A stretch of DNA of 64,000 bases from the NCBI GenBank assembly GCA_034437755.1, contig DAOTTV010000187.1, positions 1 through 64,000 of the forward strand, written 5' to 3'. The stretch is from JAUZRW01 sp034437755 (GTDB lineage: Bacteria; Chloroflexota; Anaerolineae; Aggregatilineales; Phototrophicaceae). Shown here one piece after another: positions 26,732 to 35,857 of this stretch (its first letter is position 1; each line of letters starts with the position of its first letter). The notes below the pieces were generated by a model. It saw only the letters and a program-made list of their open reading frames with translations. It ran no database searches and had not been told where the DNA came from. The translations under genes were made by a program, and so were the position numbers.

Positions 26732-26956
26732 TTAGTCGTTATCTGCGACGAAAGGTAAGAGAGCCAACATCCGCGCCCGCTTCACCTCGCGGGCAAGTTC
26801 GCGCTGGCAACGCGCACAATTGCCGGTTTGGCGACGGGGTTTAATCTTACCAACTTCGTTGATCTGTCGGCGCAGGGTATCAACATCTTTGTAGTCAAAG
26901 CATTTGCCATCTGGGCAATAGCTAAAGCGTCCGCGCCGTCCTCTTCTGCGTGCCAT
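26732..26956 (-). CDS. rpsR: 30S ribosomal protein S18, zinc-binding form
   Basis: 74 residues. S18 binds with S6 to the 30S platform. The core IDYKDVDTLRRQI-like segment reads FDYKDVDTLRRQINEVGKI, and RARMLALLPF closes the protein. Four cysteines (C14, C19, C47, C50) make it a C+ (zinc-binding) paralogue. Third gene of the rpsF-ssb-rpsR operon. Confidence 0.95.
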   Translation of the reverse strand: MARRRGRRGRFSYCPDGKCFDYKDVDTLRRQINEVGKIKPRRQTGNCARCQRELAREVKRARMLALLPFVADND

Positions 26957-26995
26957 GGTTGTTTCTCCTTTGGTTCACTGGTGGTCTATCATGCG

Positions 26996-27388
26996 TCAAA
27001 ACGCATAATCATCTGGTTTATCATCATAATCTTGAATGTGATGGTGCGAGCCTTGTCGGTCGCCCAGCACAATCATTTCATTTGCGACAAGTTCCGTACG
27101 AAAGTGTTTTTTGCCGCTGTTATCTTCCCAGCCGCGCGTTTGTAAACGACCTTCAATGTATACCTGCTGTCCTTTGTTGAGGTGCGTGTTGCAAATCTCT
27201 GCTAGATTGCCCCATGCCACCACGTTGAACCACTCGGTCTCTTCGTGGCGCTCCCCTTCTGCGGATGTCCAACTGCGGCTGGTCGCCACGCTGAAACTGG
27301 TCACAGCTCGCCCGCTGGGGGTATAGCGCATCTCCGGATCGCGCCCGAGATGCCCGATAATCATGACTTTATTCAATCCGCGTCCCAT
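26996..27388 (-). CDS. ssb: Single-stranded DNA-binding protein
   Basis: 130 residues from ATG 27388. SSB protects single-stranded DNA in replication, repair and recombination. The OB fold is clear: NKVMIIGHLGRDPEMRYT near 5-22, SRSWTSAEGERHEETEWF near 37-54, and GQQVYIEGRLQTRGWED near 72-88. The C terminus DDYAF is a variant of the acidic DDIPF tip that recruits partner proteins. An upstream in-frame ATG at 27409 exists, but AGGGAAGG lies 9-10 bases before ATG 27388, which supports the shorter form. The protein is short because the Gly/Gln linker is almost absent. Confidence 0.93.
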   Translation of the reverse strand: MGRGLNKVMIIGHLGRDPEMRYTPSGRAVTSFSVATSRSWTSAEGERHEETEWFNVVAWGNLAEICNTHLNKGQQVYIEGRLQTRGWEDNSGKKHFRTELVANEMIVLGDRQGSHHHIQDYDDKPDDYAF

Positions 27389-27469
27389 AAATTGTATGCC
27401 TTCCCTCACATTAGCTTGACGCTGTATATAACAACTCAGTCGGGCACATTATAACGCAGAATGCCAATT

Positions 27470-27829
27470 TTATGCGTCGTCTGCTGTTTCTTCGGCTTCT
27501 TCCAGCGCGCGCCGTTCCGATTCTTCGTCGCGGAACACGGCATGACGCAAGACCGACTCGTATAACTTCAAGTTGAGTTCGAGTTCCGGCAGGTGGCGCG
27601 TGTCAATATCAGCGTAGAACAGAATATACTGTCCATCGCGCTGACCGTCGATCTCGTAGGCGAGCCGACGACGACCGAGCAAATTACGGTCAATCTTGGT
27701 CACTTGCCCCACTTGTCCTTCGATTTCGGTGCTAGTTTCGATCCAGGCGATCACCTGATCGATCGCCAGTTGCATTTCGTCATCCGGTTGGATGCGAAAA
27801 ATAACGGGAATCTCGTATGCATGAATCAT
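27470..27829 (-). CDS. rpsF: 30S ribosomal protein S6
   Basis: 119 residues from ATG 27829, which gives the usual S6 start (MIHAYEIPVIFRI). AAGGAG lies about 12 bases upstream; the 14-residue extension to 27871 is not conserved in the family. The ferredoxin-like core shows WIETSTEIEGQVGQV and RRRLAYEIDGQRDGQYIL, the S6 pattern. S6 pairs with S18 on the 30S platform. First gene of the operon with ssb and rpsR; the acidic C-terminal tail EEAEETADDA is typical. Confidence 0.94.
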   Translation of the reverse strand: MIHAYEIPVIFRIQPDDEMQLAIDQVIAWIETSTEIEGQVGQVTKIDRNLLGRRRLAYEIDGQRDGQYILFYADIDTRHLPELELNLKLYESVLRHAVFRDEESERRALEEAEETADDA

Positions 27830-27910
27830 GGAATTTGGTATCTCCTTCCCATGAGTATAGCCCCACTTCACGCGAGTGCGCCGTATGGAGCGGAAAGTTG
27901 TGGTTGATAG

Positions 27911-27935
27911 AAATGAAAGACCTCATTACGAGGTC
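27911..27935 (-). terminator. Terminator-like hairpin ending the polysaccharide gene run
   Basis: GACCTC/GAGGTC (27919-27924/27930-27935) with a 5-nt loop, followed on the minus strand by TTTCATTTC. It lies just downstream of the O-antigen ligase-like gene and upstream of rpsF. The stem is short, so strength is uncertain. Confidence 0.45.
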
Positions 27936-27946
27936 AGACTGCGATG

Positions 27947-29446
27947 TTAGACGATTTTAGACGTTTCATCAAGCGTGGATTCGTCCTGTCTCGCCCGCTC
28001 TAGCACGAGGCGCGAACTAGCAATCGCCAGCGCGACAATCAACCAGAACCACGTAATCGACGCTTGAAAATCAAGCCGGAAGTAATACAAATCCGTGATC
28101 GCATTGACAAGAGCGACCATCAAAGCGACATGATAACCCAGATGAATCGAGTCGAGTTCTTCGTCGTATCGGGCATAGCGCCACGCACGATAGCCATAAG
28201 CGAAGATACCGCCCATCGCCAGCAAAAAGATCAGCACGCCCGTGATGCCAATTTGATTAGCCATCATCAAGTACATGTTAGCGACATCCGTGTAAACATC
28301 GTTGGTCGGTGTACCCGTGAAGCCGATGCCAAAAATCGGATACTGCTGAATCAGGTTAAGCGCGTCCGTCCACTCACCGATACGCATCTGTGTGGCTAAA
28401 TCCTCACTGCGGAACGCCTGCACGATACGATAGAGATACTGCTGGGTCTGCGGCAAGAAGAGCATCAGCACGCCCGCAACTCCTAGAATCGGGATGAAGC
28501 GATGATAACGGATGAAGGCGATCACGACTAACCCACTCGCCAGCGCGAGGAACGACCCGCGCGAGGAACTGAGCAAGAGCGCGAAGCCCACCACGCACAA
28601 CACGATAAACGCCACCCAGCGATACTTGAGTACCGGCTTTTGGGCGAAGACCTGTGGCGCAATCATCGCGGCGGCGATCGACAGCATTCCGCCGAGTGTG
28701 TTGGGGTCAACCCAGGTGCCGATAGCACGCTCACCCAGCGCCGGATTGGACTCGATGTAACGGATCACGCCGCCGTTAGGATAGCCGATGCGCGACAGAC
28801 GCACCAGCAGACGTTCTGCCAGCCCATCGGGCAGAGCATAGAGGAAGATCGCCAGTGCCGCCTGTAACCCGACGAAGAGCATCACCACCAGCACCAACCG
28901 CCGCAGGGTCTGCGGATCACGCAGGAGATCGACGAGGATGAACGCGAGGCTGATGCTCAAGAGCGTCTCGGCAAATTGACGGATGATATTCGGTTGAGGA
29001 CTGCCATAGCGCATCCCCATGAAGAAGCCGAAGATCAGCCACATCGTATAGAGCAGAACGCCGATATGCACCGGCGCAAACTGCAAATTATGACGTTTGC
29101 CCGTCGCCCATTGCAAAATATATACGCCGACAAAGGCTACCAGTTCCAGATCAATCAGCGTCGGTGTGATACCAATCTCAATCGGGAACGTGCCAAAGGG
29201 CAACATCAGCACGACGGCGATCAAGCCATAGAGCGCAAGGCGCACATCCATCAGGATGAATAGCCCCGCCAACACGCCCCCCAGCACACCAATCGTGATC
29301 GTCGGGCCAGTCGTCACCAGCAATAAGCCGACGCTCCCGCCGATCACGCCGATGAGTAAGCCGACGATCAGACCGTAGAAGCGCGGATGTAAGCCTAACA
29401 CCCACTCTTTAACATTGCGGACTGCGTTTGACTCTGTAATTTGCAT
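27947..29446 (-). CDS. O-antigen ligase/polymerase-like membrane protein
   Basis: 499 residues with about twelve membrane segments. The central part has the Wzy_C/WaaL pattern: GERAIGTWVDPNTLGGML, then a long periplasmic loop after LLLSSSRGSFLALASG and GEWTDALNLIQQYPIFGIGF near 365. Such enzymes join or polymerise surface glycan chains on lipid or protein acceptors. It is last in a run GT2-GT4-YfhO-ligase transcribed leftward, 5 bases after YfhO. Acceptor is unknown. Confidence 0.82.
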   Translation of the reverse strand: MQITESNAVRNVKEWVLGLHPRFYGLIVGLLIGVIGGSVGLLLVTTGPTITIGVLGGVLAGLFILMDVRLALYGLIAVVLMLPFGTFPIEIGITPTLIDLELVAFVGVYILQWATGKRHNLQFAPVHIGVLLYTMWLIFGFFMGMRYGSPQPNIIRQFAETLLSISLAFILVDLLRDPQTLRRLVLVVMLFVGLQAALAIFLYALPDGLAERLLVRLSRIGYPNGGVIRYIESNPALGERAIGTWVDPNTLGGMLSIAAAMIAPQVFAQKPVLKYRWVAFIVLCVVGFALLLSSSRGSFLALASGLVVIAFIRYHRFIPILGVAGVLMLFLPQTQQYLYRIVQAFRSEDLATQMRIGEWTDALNLIQQYPIFGIGFTGTPTNDVYTDVANMYLMMANQIGITGVLIFLLAMGGIFAYGYRAWRYARYDEELDSIHLGYHVALMVALVNAITDLYYFRLDFQASITWFWLIVALAIASSRLVLERARQDESTLDETSKIV

Positions 29447-29451
29447 GTGGT

Positions 29452-31695
29452 TTACGTCTCCTCTCGGCTAATTCTGCGTCCGATCCACATCAGCGCACCG
29501 ATTGAAAGTGCGCCCCACGTCACGGCACTGAGCATCGCCCCGATGCGAAACGAAAGCGGACGATAGTGTAATTGTATCTGATGTTCGCCAGCTGGCACAT
29601 AGATCGCGCTCAACGCACCGTAAGCCCGTAGAATATCCGTTGGTTCGCCGTTGCGAGTCGCGATCCAGCCCGGATAATCGACATGCGCCAGCGACAAGAG
29701 CGCATTATTCGGCGTGGATACGTCGATCGTCAGTGCTTCGGGATCGAACTGCGTGATATGCGCCCGACTCTCTGCTGGCGGGGTATCCGGCAAGTCTAAC
29801 CCGAGTGGCGCATCGTCGACAGAGCGCACGAGAATCACCGTCGTGCGTGGGTCGAAAGCGGGGTCTTGTAGCAGGGCTAACGCGAATGCGTCGCTATCAA
29901 GTATCTCGGCATCGTAGACCAAGTGCGCGAACGGGCGTGGGTCGTCGAGTTCATGCACGTAAAGCGCCCCGTGACGGTCTGACCCTTCGCCGATGACCGT
30001 CGTCGGCGTGCCGTAACGCTCACGCTCACTGAAGACGTAGCGCACCGCGAATAATTCCCACGCCAGCGGATTATTGGTGAAATTAGCGTCGATAATGCGC
30101 TGAGCGTCGGCTAAAAATAGCGGGCTGATGCCGCGCATGTCCATCACGCCGTAAAGACTGCCATAATTGCCTTCGAGTCCGCGAAAGCCATCGACGCGAT
30201 ACGGTTGGTCGGGGGCATCGTCGAGCGCAATCTGCACAATCGGCGGCGGTGCAAGGCTGATCTGCTCCTGCGGCGGGATGGGGTCGTAGTTGCTCTCAGC
30301 GCCCATGTTAACGCTGAACAATTCAAAGACCATCAAGAGGGCGAGTGCCCAAATCCAGCGTGGCGATTGCCAGTAGAGCAAGCCCAGCAGGACGCAGGCG
30401 ATCAACCAGCTAAAGACAAAAGTACCGACGTGTACGCCGAACCCCGTCCCAACGTCGCCAATCCAACCGACGAAGAACATCAACGCTAGCACGCCCAGCA
30501 CCGCGACCAAGCCCTGTACAACACGGCGCACAAACGACGATAGCGCGCGCTCTGCCAGATAGACCGCGCCCAGACCCGCCAGAATCGCCAGACTATTGGC
30601 GACGACGAACGCTGCCCGTTCCTGCCCGCGGAAGAAGGTCAAGCCCGGGATGAGATAATACACCGCCTGATAAAACGCTGTGTTGCCGCCGAAGCTATGT
30701 AGGAGTCCGACGATGCCTGCCCCACCCCAGAATACACTTGTCGCCTGGCGATAGCGCACAGCGACCAGCACCAGTGCCAGCGCCGGAATGCCGACATAGA
30801 GCGGTGAGAAGAGACTGACACCCCCCGGCACAATCACCTGCATCACGTCCTGTATCGGGAAGCCGTTGGCTTTCGCGTCGAAGCCCAGATTGCCGCGTGA
30901 TGCCAACGCCAGATACTCGACCCCCGGCAGAAACGTGATCGCTGTCGTGCCGAACGTGATCGCGCCCATAGCCATTGTCGCGCTGACGAAGGCCCGCCAA
31001 CCGATACGCGCCGTGTAACAACGATAGCCCAGCCATGCCACCAGCAAATAAGTCGAGAACCAGCTTGTCTGTGGATGGCCAGCTAACCACGAAACGCCCA
31101 GAGCAAATCCGGCGACCGCTAGCCAGCGCCACTGGATACGCTCAGTGCGCGTCGCTTCCAGAATACCGAGCGTGCCTAGTGGCAACCACACTGCCGCCTC
31201 CAGCAGAGCGAGTTGTAAGGGCGGATAGCCCGCCGTGAACCCCCCATAGCCGATGATAATCGCGCTGATGAATGCACCGCCGATGCTGTAGGGGCGTGTA
31301 TAGGTCAGGCGACGCACGAAGGCGTACATCAGCAGGGTGTAGATCAGAACGTGCGCGATGGCTTCTAATTCGAGGACGTGATAGGTCATGCCGCTATTTG
31401 TCAGAGCGGCAATGGCGATCGTCAGCAGGCGCGGCGGGTAAAAGATAGCGGCCTGTGTATCGCCGATGAAGGGCAAGCCGCCGTTGTTATATGGATTCCA
31501 CAGTGGCACCTCGCCCTGTGCCATGCGCTCGTACTGATAACCAGCGAAAGCGACGAACTGCGCCGAAAAATCGCCTTGTTTAAACGATGCTTGATCGGCG
31601 ATAATCGGCGTGAGGATGCGCCAGAAGAACAGCACCCATAAAACCACCAGTACAGCAATTGCCAGCACGTCTCGATGCCACAACTTACGTATCAT
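29452..31695 (-). CDS. YfhO-family membrane protein
   Basis: 747 residues with about twelve membrane helices in the N-terminal two thirds, and a soluble C-terminal part (about 490-715) before a last membrane segment. The N-terminal region reads WNPYNNGGLPFIGDTQAAIFYPPRLL, which is the conserved luminal loop of YfhO/GT-C-like proteins; GYGGFTAGYPPLQLAL follows. YfhO members are thought to modify teichoic acid or other wall glycans with sugars, but the reaction here is not known. It overlaps the GT4 gene by 11 bases. Confidence 0.82.
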   Translation of the reverse strand: MIRKLWHRDVLAIAVLVVLWVLFFWRILTPIIADQASFKQGDFSAQFVAFAGYQYERMAQGEVPLWNPYNNGGLPFIGDTQAAIFYPPRLLTIAIAALTNSGMTYHVLELEAIAHVLIYTLLMYAFVRRLTYTRPYSIGGAFISAIIIGYGGFTAGYPPLQLALLEAAVWLPLGTLGILEATRTERIQWRWLAVAGFALGVSWLAGHPQTSWFSTYLLVAWLGYRCYTARIGWRAFVSATMAMGAITFGTTAITFLPGVEYLALASRGNLGFDAKANGFPIQDVMQVIVPGGVSLFSPLYVGIPALALVLVAVRYRQATSVFWGGAGIVGLLHSFGGNTAFYQAVYYLIPGLTFFRGQERAAFVVANSLAILAGLGAVYLAERALSSFVRRVVQGLVAVLGVLALMFFVGWIGDVGTGFGVHVGTFVFSWLIACVLLGLLYWQSPRWIWALALLMVFELFSVNMGAESNYDPIPPQEQISLAPPPIVQIALDDAPDQPYRVDGFRGLEGNYGSLYGVMDMRGISPLFLADAQRIIDANFTNNPLAWELFAVRYVFSERERYGTPTTVIGEGSDRHGALYVHELDDPRPFAHLVYDAEILDSDAFALALLQDPAFDPRTTVILVRSVDDAPLGLDLPDTPPAESRAHITQFDPEALTIDVSTPNNALLSLAHVDYPGWIATRNGEPTDILRAYGALSAIYVPAGEHQIQLHYRPLSFRIGAMLSAVTWGALSIGALMWIGRRISREET

Positions 31696-32824
31696 CAGCG
31701 ATTACCTCCTTAAAAAGTTGCAGGGTCTGCACAGCGACACCTTCCCATGAGAAGTGCTGACGCAAGGTATTCGCGCCACGTCGGAACGCGTCACGGCGTG
31801 CCGGATGCTGATATAGCTCGCGCAATGCCTCAGCCAGTGCGTCGCTATCATCCGGTGTGACCATGTACAGATTATCGGCGGCGAAGTGCGGTTGTGGTTG
31901 CGCCGGACAGGTCGTCACGATACAGCACGCATGTTGGATCGCCGTCGTCAAGCTACTGCGCCGATAACTCGCCCCATCGCGGAACGGCAAGGTCACGACA
32001 TCGGACGCGTTGAGATACGCTGTCACGTCGTCATTACTGGCATATCCCGTCCATGTGATGCTGTCAGCTAACGCTAGATCAGCGATTTGGCGATCAATCG
32101 TATCAGCGTAAGTCGCGTTGGTCGCATCAGACGCGCCGGTACGCCCGCCGATCATCAGCAAACGCACTGGAATCGAATCAGCACGCAAATGGGCAATCGC
32201 CCGCAACAGGTGATCAATCCCCTTGCTATGATTGACGAAGCCGAAATGCGCCAGCAAATACGTTGCGTCGTCCGCGCCTACTTTGCGCCGCCACGCCTCA
32301 CGGTCATAAGTTGGCGGTAGGTGCGCGGGAATACTGCTGGCGAGCGGTATCATGGCACTGTGCGCGAGATGTTGCACCCGCGCATAATCGGCGCTGTTGG
32401 TGGTGATGACCCCGTGTGAGTGCCGCGCAAGGTGCATCACAATCCAATCCCGGAGTCGCCCCGCTTTCGGGAATAAATACGGAAAGCGCAAATCATGGAA
32501 GGTCGTCACGAAGGGCACACGCAACAATTGCGGATAAAAATGCACCAGCGGCGACATATCATACGCGGCTGTCTGAAAGTGCATGTTCACCAGATCGAGC
32601 TTGTGTGCCGCTATCCATTGCCGCAACGCCAGCACCGATCGCCAGCCCCACCCCTGTGCATGCTGATACAGCGGGACATCCGGCGTTTGTTGGCGGGCGG
32701 CTTGCTGGCTGAACACACAGACAGTGTGCCTCTGTGCGCTCAAGGCATGGGCGAGGCTGGCGGTAAAATCAGCGATGCCCCCCTGCATCGGTGGGAATTC
32801 GCCGCTTATCAGTCCAATACGCAT
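31685..32824 (-). CDS. Glycosyltransferase family 4
   Basis: 379 residues from ATG 32824, whose A is the last base of the GT2 stop codon (TAATG); the longer frame to 32938 lies inside the GT2 gene and is not used. The N-terminal Rossmann domain opens with MRIGLISGEFPPMQGGIADF and the donor domain contains LLAHFGFVNHSKGIDHLLRA and SDVVTLPFRDGASYRRSSL, where the usual E-x7-E motif is altered. It transfers a sugar from a nucleotide donor, probably in surface glycan assembly with GT2 and the ligase. Confidence 0.87.
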   Translation of the reverse strand: MRIGLISGEFPPMQGGIADFTASLAHALSAQRHTVCVFSQQAARQQTPDVPLYQHAQGWGWRSVLALRQWIAAHKLDLVNMHFQTAAYDMSPLVHFYPQLLRVPFVTTFHDLRFPYLFPKAGRLRDWIVMHLARHSHGVITTNSADYARVQHLAHSAMIPLASSIPAHLPPTYDREAWRRKVGADDATYLLAHFGFVNHSKGIDHLLRAIAHLRADSIPVRLLMIGGRTGASDATNATYADTIDRQIADLALADSITWTGYASNDDVTAYLNASDVVTLPFRDGASYRRSSLTTAIQHACCIVTTCPAQPQPHFAADNLYMVTPDDSDALAEALRELYQHPARRDAFRRGANTLRQHFSWEGVAVQTLQLFKEVIADDT

Positions 32825-33756
32825 TACGTGACCTTCAATCCACTGCGTAACACTTGCCAATATGTCTGCACACGCGCACGCCGTAGTTGTCGCTTCGACC
32901 CGATGAGACCTTTTGCACCTTCGAGGAGCAGTTGCCAAGCGTATTGCACCAGTAAAAAAGCCTGTAGCACGTAGGCAAAGCCTGCGCCGTGATGCTTGCG
33001 ATAATAGCGGAGCTTGCTCTGTTGATAGTGAATATGCTTGAAGGCTTGCACTTGCTCACTACTTTTGCCGCCGTGATGCGTGATCTGTACATCACCAAGG
33101 TAGACAACGCGCCATCCGGCATCTTTCGCACGCTTGCACCAATCGAGTTCCTCGAAGTACATCACATAGCCCGCATCTAGCCCGCCGATTTGCTGATAAA
33201 TCTCATGACGAATCATCAAGGCAGAGCCTTGCACCCAATCGACATCGAGCGTCGTCGTCGGTGGCGCATCCTTGACGTAGAAGCGATCGAGCATTGCGCG
33301 GGGGGCGATGCTCTGTAACCAGGTACTCTCGAAGAATGCTAGCGGGCGTGTGGGGAAGCGACGACGCGACGATTGATATGTGCCATCGCTATTGAGCGTG
33401 TGCGGCCCGACGATACCGACCTGCGGGTGAGCATCGAGGTAACGCACCATCGCGCCGATTGCGCCGCCATGGATGACTGTATCTGGATTGAGCATGAAAA
33501 TATAGCGGCCTTGCGCTTCGGCGAAGCCGATGTTATTGCCACGGGTGAAGCCGACATTCTCCGATTGTGCCAGCACCTGCACCTGTGGGTACTGCTCATG
33601 GAGCATGGACACCGTATTATCATGACTTGCCGAGTCGACGACGATAATCTCGACTGTCACAGTATCCGCCAGCGATGACGCGCGCACACTATCGAGGCAT
33701 TCCGCCAGCAAATCCGCAACATTCCAACTGACAATCACAATCGAAACGTCTATCAT
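32824..33756 (-). CDS. Glycosyltransferase family 2 (rhamnosyltransferase-like)
   Basis: 310 residues. GT-A fold: DVSIVIVSWNVADLLAECL at the N terminus, NVGFTRGNNIGF near 80, MLNPDTV (the DxD equivalent) near 93 and DWVQGSALMIRHEIY near 180, followed by EELDWCKRAKDAGW near 213. This set is characteristic of dTDP/GDP-deoxysugar transferases such as rhamnosyltransferases. The C-terminal hydrophobic region (about 260-285) may associate with the membrane. First gene of the four-gene glycan run. Confidence 0.88.
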   Translation of the reverse strand: MIDVSIVIVSWNVADLLAECLDSVRASSLADTVTVEIIVVDSASHDNTVSMLHEQYPQVQVLAQSENVGFTRGNNIGFAEAQGRYIFMLNPDTVIHGGAIGAMVRYLDAHPQVGIVGPHTLNSDGTYQSSRRRFPTRPLAFFESTWLQSIAPRAMLDRFYVKDAPPTTTLDVDWVQGSALMIRHEIYQQIGGLDAGYVMYFEELDWCKRAKDAGWRVVYLGDVQITHHGGKSSEQVQAFKHIHYQQSKLRYYRKHHGAGFAYVLQAFLLVQYAWQLLLEGAKGLIGSKRQLRRARVQTYWQVLRSGLKVT

Positions 33757-33900
33757 AGCTCATTCCTTTACGAGTTTTTATACATTGCCCCACAAGTCGC
33801 GCAAAGTTTACCATCACTTTACAATTTACAAGAGATTCTATTACAAGACGTTGGCATACTATAGACAAGTTAACGATCAACAAAAAGGAGCAACCCTACC

Positions 33901-34959
33901 ATGAAAAAATCAATACTGGCACTCGTTCTAGTTGCCATCTGCGCGCTGTTCGTCAGCGTGGCAGGCGCACAGGGTAACGGACGCGGCAACAACGGCGACA
34001 ATGGTCGGCGAGGAGCCAATGTCAACATCAATGGCTCGGTGATCGACACTATCCTCGATCAAACAGGCTTGACGACCGAAGAATTACGCGATGCTCTACA
34101 AGTCGAGGGGACAACCCTCGCCGATGTCATCACCGCCAACGGTGGCGACGTGAGCGCAGTCATTGACGAAGCTGTTGCCAGCGCGACTGATACCATCGAG
34201 CAAGCCGTCGCTGACGGTCGTCTGCCACAAGCACGGGCAGATCGACTACTTGACAATCTGGAAACGCGCGTGAGTGATTTCATCAGCGGTGAACGCCCCT
34301 TGCGTGAGCTACGGCGGGGTGCCGAGCGTGATCAGATTGTCGAAGATGGTATCGCTCGCGCCATTCTCGAAACTGTCGCGGATGCAACCGGCTTAGACCC
34401 GCAGGACATTATCCAGCAAGTGCGCGATGGCGCGACGATGGCGGACATCATCACGGCTAATGGCGGCGATGTCGATACCATTGCCGCTGACATCACCCAG
34501 CTGATGAATGATCGAGTCAATCAAGCTGTCGCCGATGGCAATCTGACTCCTGAACAAGCCGATAACATCTTGCAAGCCCTGACTGATAATCTCATTCCGG
34601 CACTCAACGGCGAACGTCCCCTGCCTGACCTGCGCGACCGTCGGCGCGGGGAACGGGGTGAACATGCAGAAGAAGCACGCATCCTGAACACAATCGCAAC
34701 CGCCGCTGGCATCACGCCTGAGGAGGTACGGACACAGGTAGAAGCTGGTGCTACGCTCGCCGACATCCTGCGCGATAACGGTGTCGATGTGGACGCTTTC
34801 GTCAGCGAGCAAATCGCCCCCTTTGTCGAACGGCAGACCGAGCTGGTCGCTGAGGGGCGTATCTCGCAAGAACTCGCCGATGCTCGCATCAACCTGCGCC
34901 GCGTTCAGTTGAACGACCTATTAGCGCGTACATTCGCTAATCGTCAAAATCAGAACTGA
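33901..34959 (+). CDS. Secreted protein with three tandem helical repeats
   Basis: 352 residues. A signal peptide (about 1-23, cleavage after AGA) is followed by a Gly/Asn-rich spacer (24-45). Then come three repeats of about 100 residues, each with the pattern TGLTTEELRDAL / GTTLADVITANGGDV / QAVADGRLPQARADRLLD; the copies start near 47, 148 and 258. Repeats 1 and 2 end with GERPLRELR or GERPLPDLR. Function is not recognised. The ribosome binding site AAAAAGGAG is strong, and the gene is monocistronic, divergent from the glycan run. Antisense ORFs in this region are shadows of the repeats. Confidence 0.85.
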   Translation: MKKSILALVLVAICALFVSVAGAQGNGRGNNGDNGRRGANVNINGSVIDTILDQTGLTTEELRDALQVEGTTLADVITANGGDVSAVIDEAVASATDTIEQAVADGRLPQARADRLLDNLETRVSDFISGERPLRELRRGAERDQIVEDGIARAILETVADATGLDPQDIIQQVRDGATMADIITANGGDVDTIAADITQLMNDRVNQAVADGNLTPEQADNILQALTDNLIPALNGERPLPDLRDRRRGERGEHAEEARILNTIATAAGITPEEVRTQVEAGATLADILRDNGVDVDAFVSEQIAPFVERQTELVAEGRISQELADARINLRRVQLNDLLARTFANRQNQN

Positions 34960-34978
34960 GCCACGCCAACGATTGCGC

Positions 34979-35770
34979 TCATAAATGAAACAGGCGGACG
35001 GCATTCGCAGTGGATGCCGCCGCCATTTCGTCTGTCGAGATTTGCTTCAAGCTGGCGATGCGATCGACAATGTGCGGGATGTACTCCGGCTTATTGCGCT
35101 TGCCACGATAAGGTTCAGGCGTTAAAAATGGGCCGTCCGTCTCAACGAGAATACGATCAAGCGGCACACCGCGCACGATCGCCCGCAAATCGTCCGCATT
35201 CTTGAAGGTCACCGGGCCCGTGAAGCCCAGATAGAACCCCGCCTGTAGCGCCCGATCAGCGATGGCTTGCGATGCCAGAAACGAGTGCATCACGCCGGGA
35301 CGATCTTTGAACGATGCCGGCAAGTCTGCCACCCACGCTTCGAGGATGTTCATCACATCCTCGCCCGCATCCCGATTATGAATGATGACCGGACGCTCAA
35401 GCTCTGATGCGAGTTCTAACTGACGTTTGAAGGCATCAGCTTGTGTGGCTTTCGGGCTTTTGTCCCAGTAGTAATCTAAGCCGATTTCACCGATCGCGAT
35501 AACTTGATCATGATCGGCGAATGCCCTGATCTGTGCTAGCATCTGCGTGTCAAAATCGGCGGTGCTATTGGGATGCACGCCAACTGCGGCATACACACCC
35601 GCGTAACGTTGTGTCAGGTCAATGGCTTGCTGGCAGGTGTCGGTATCAATCGCCGGAATGATGATGCGCGTCACACCAGCTGTGTGCGCGCCTTGCACGA
35701 TGTCGTCGCGGTCGTCATCATAGCGATTGAAGTTCAAGTGACAATGTGTGTCGATCATGGGGGTCGTCAT
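34979..35770 (-). CDS. tatD: TatD-family metal-dependent deoxyribonuclease
   Basis: 263 residues, TIM barrel. Metal ligands: IDTHCHLNF (His9, His11), IGEIGLDYYW near 96, VIIHNRDAGEDV near 130 with the MHSFLAS histidine near 157, and VETDGPFLTPEP near 208. The conserved PYRGKRNKPEYI segment and the length match bacterial TatD/YcfH. Family members have 3'-5' DNase activity in repair of oxidised DNA; proofreading of D-aminoacyl-tRNA has also been reported for relatives. It is convergent with the repeat protein, with a 19-base gap. Confidence 0.92.
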   Translation of the reverse strand: MTTPMIDTHCHLNFNRYDDDRDDIVQGAHTAGVTRIIIPAIDTDTCQQAIDLTQRYAGVYAAVGVHPNSTADFDTQMLAQIRAFADHDQVIAIGEIGLDYYWDKSPKATQADAFKRQLELASELERPVIIHNRDAGEDVMNILEAWVADLPASFKDRPGVMHSFLASQAIADRALQAGFYLGFTGPVTFKNADDLRAIVRGVPLDRILVETDGPFLTPEPYRGKRNKPEYIPHIVDRIASLKQISTDEMAAASTANAVRLFHL

Positions 35771-35820
35771 GGATACGCCTTATCGGGTTGCTGTGGATGT
35801 ACAATCACAATAGCGGGGTG

Positions 35821-35848
35821 ATCGGGACGATACGCGCACCGCCCCGAT
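35821..35848 (-). terminator. Hairpin downstream of gmd
   Basis: ATCGGGACG (35821-35829) and CGCCCCGAT (35840-35848) form a 9-bp stem with one G-U pair after gmd on the minus strand. No U tract follows, so termination is uncertain. Confidence 0.35.
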
Positions 35849-35857
35849 GCAGTAGAA

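Noticed and set aside
32824..32938. 38-residue N-terminal extension of the GT4 protein
   Set aside because: It lies inside the GT2 gene, while the ATG in TAATG gives the conserved GT4 start.
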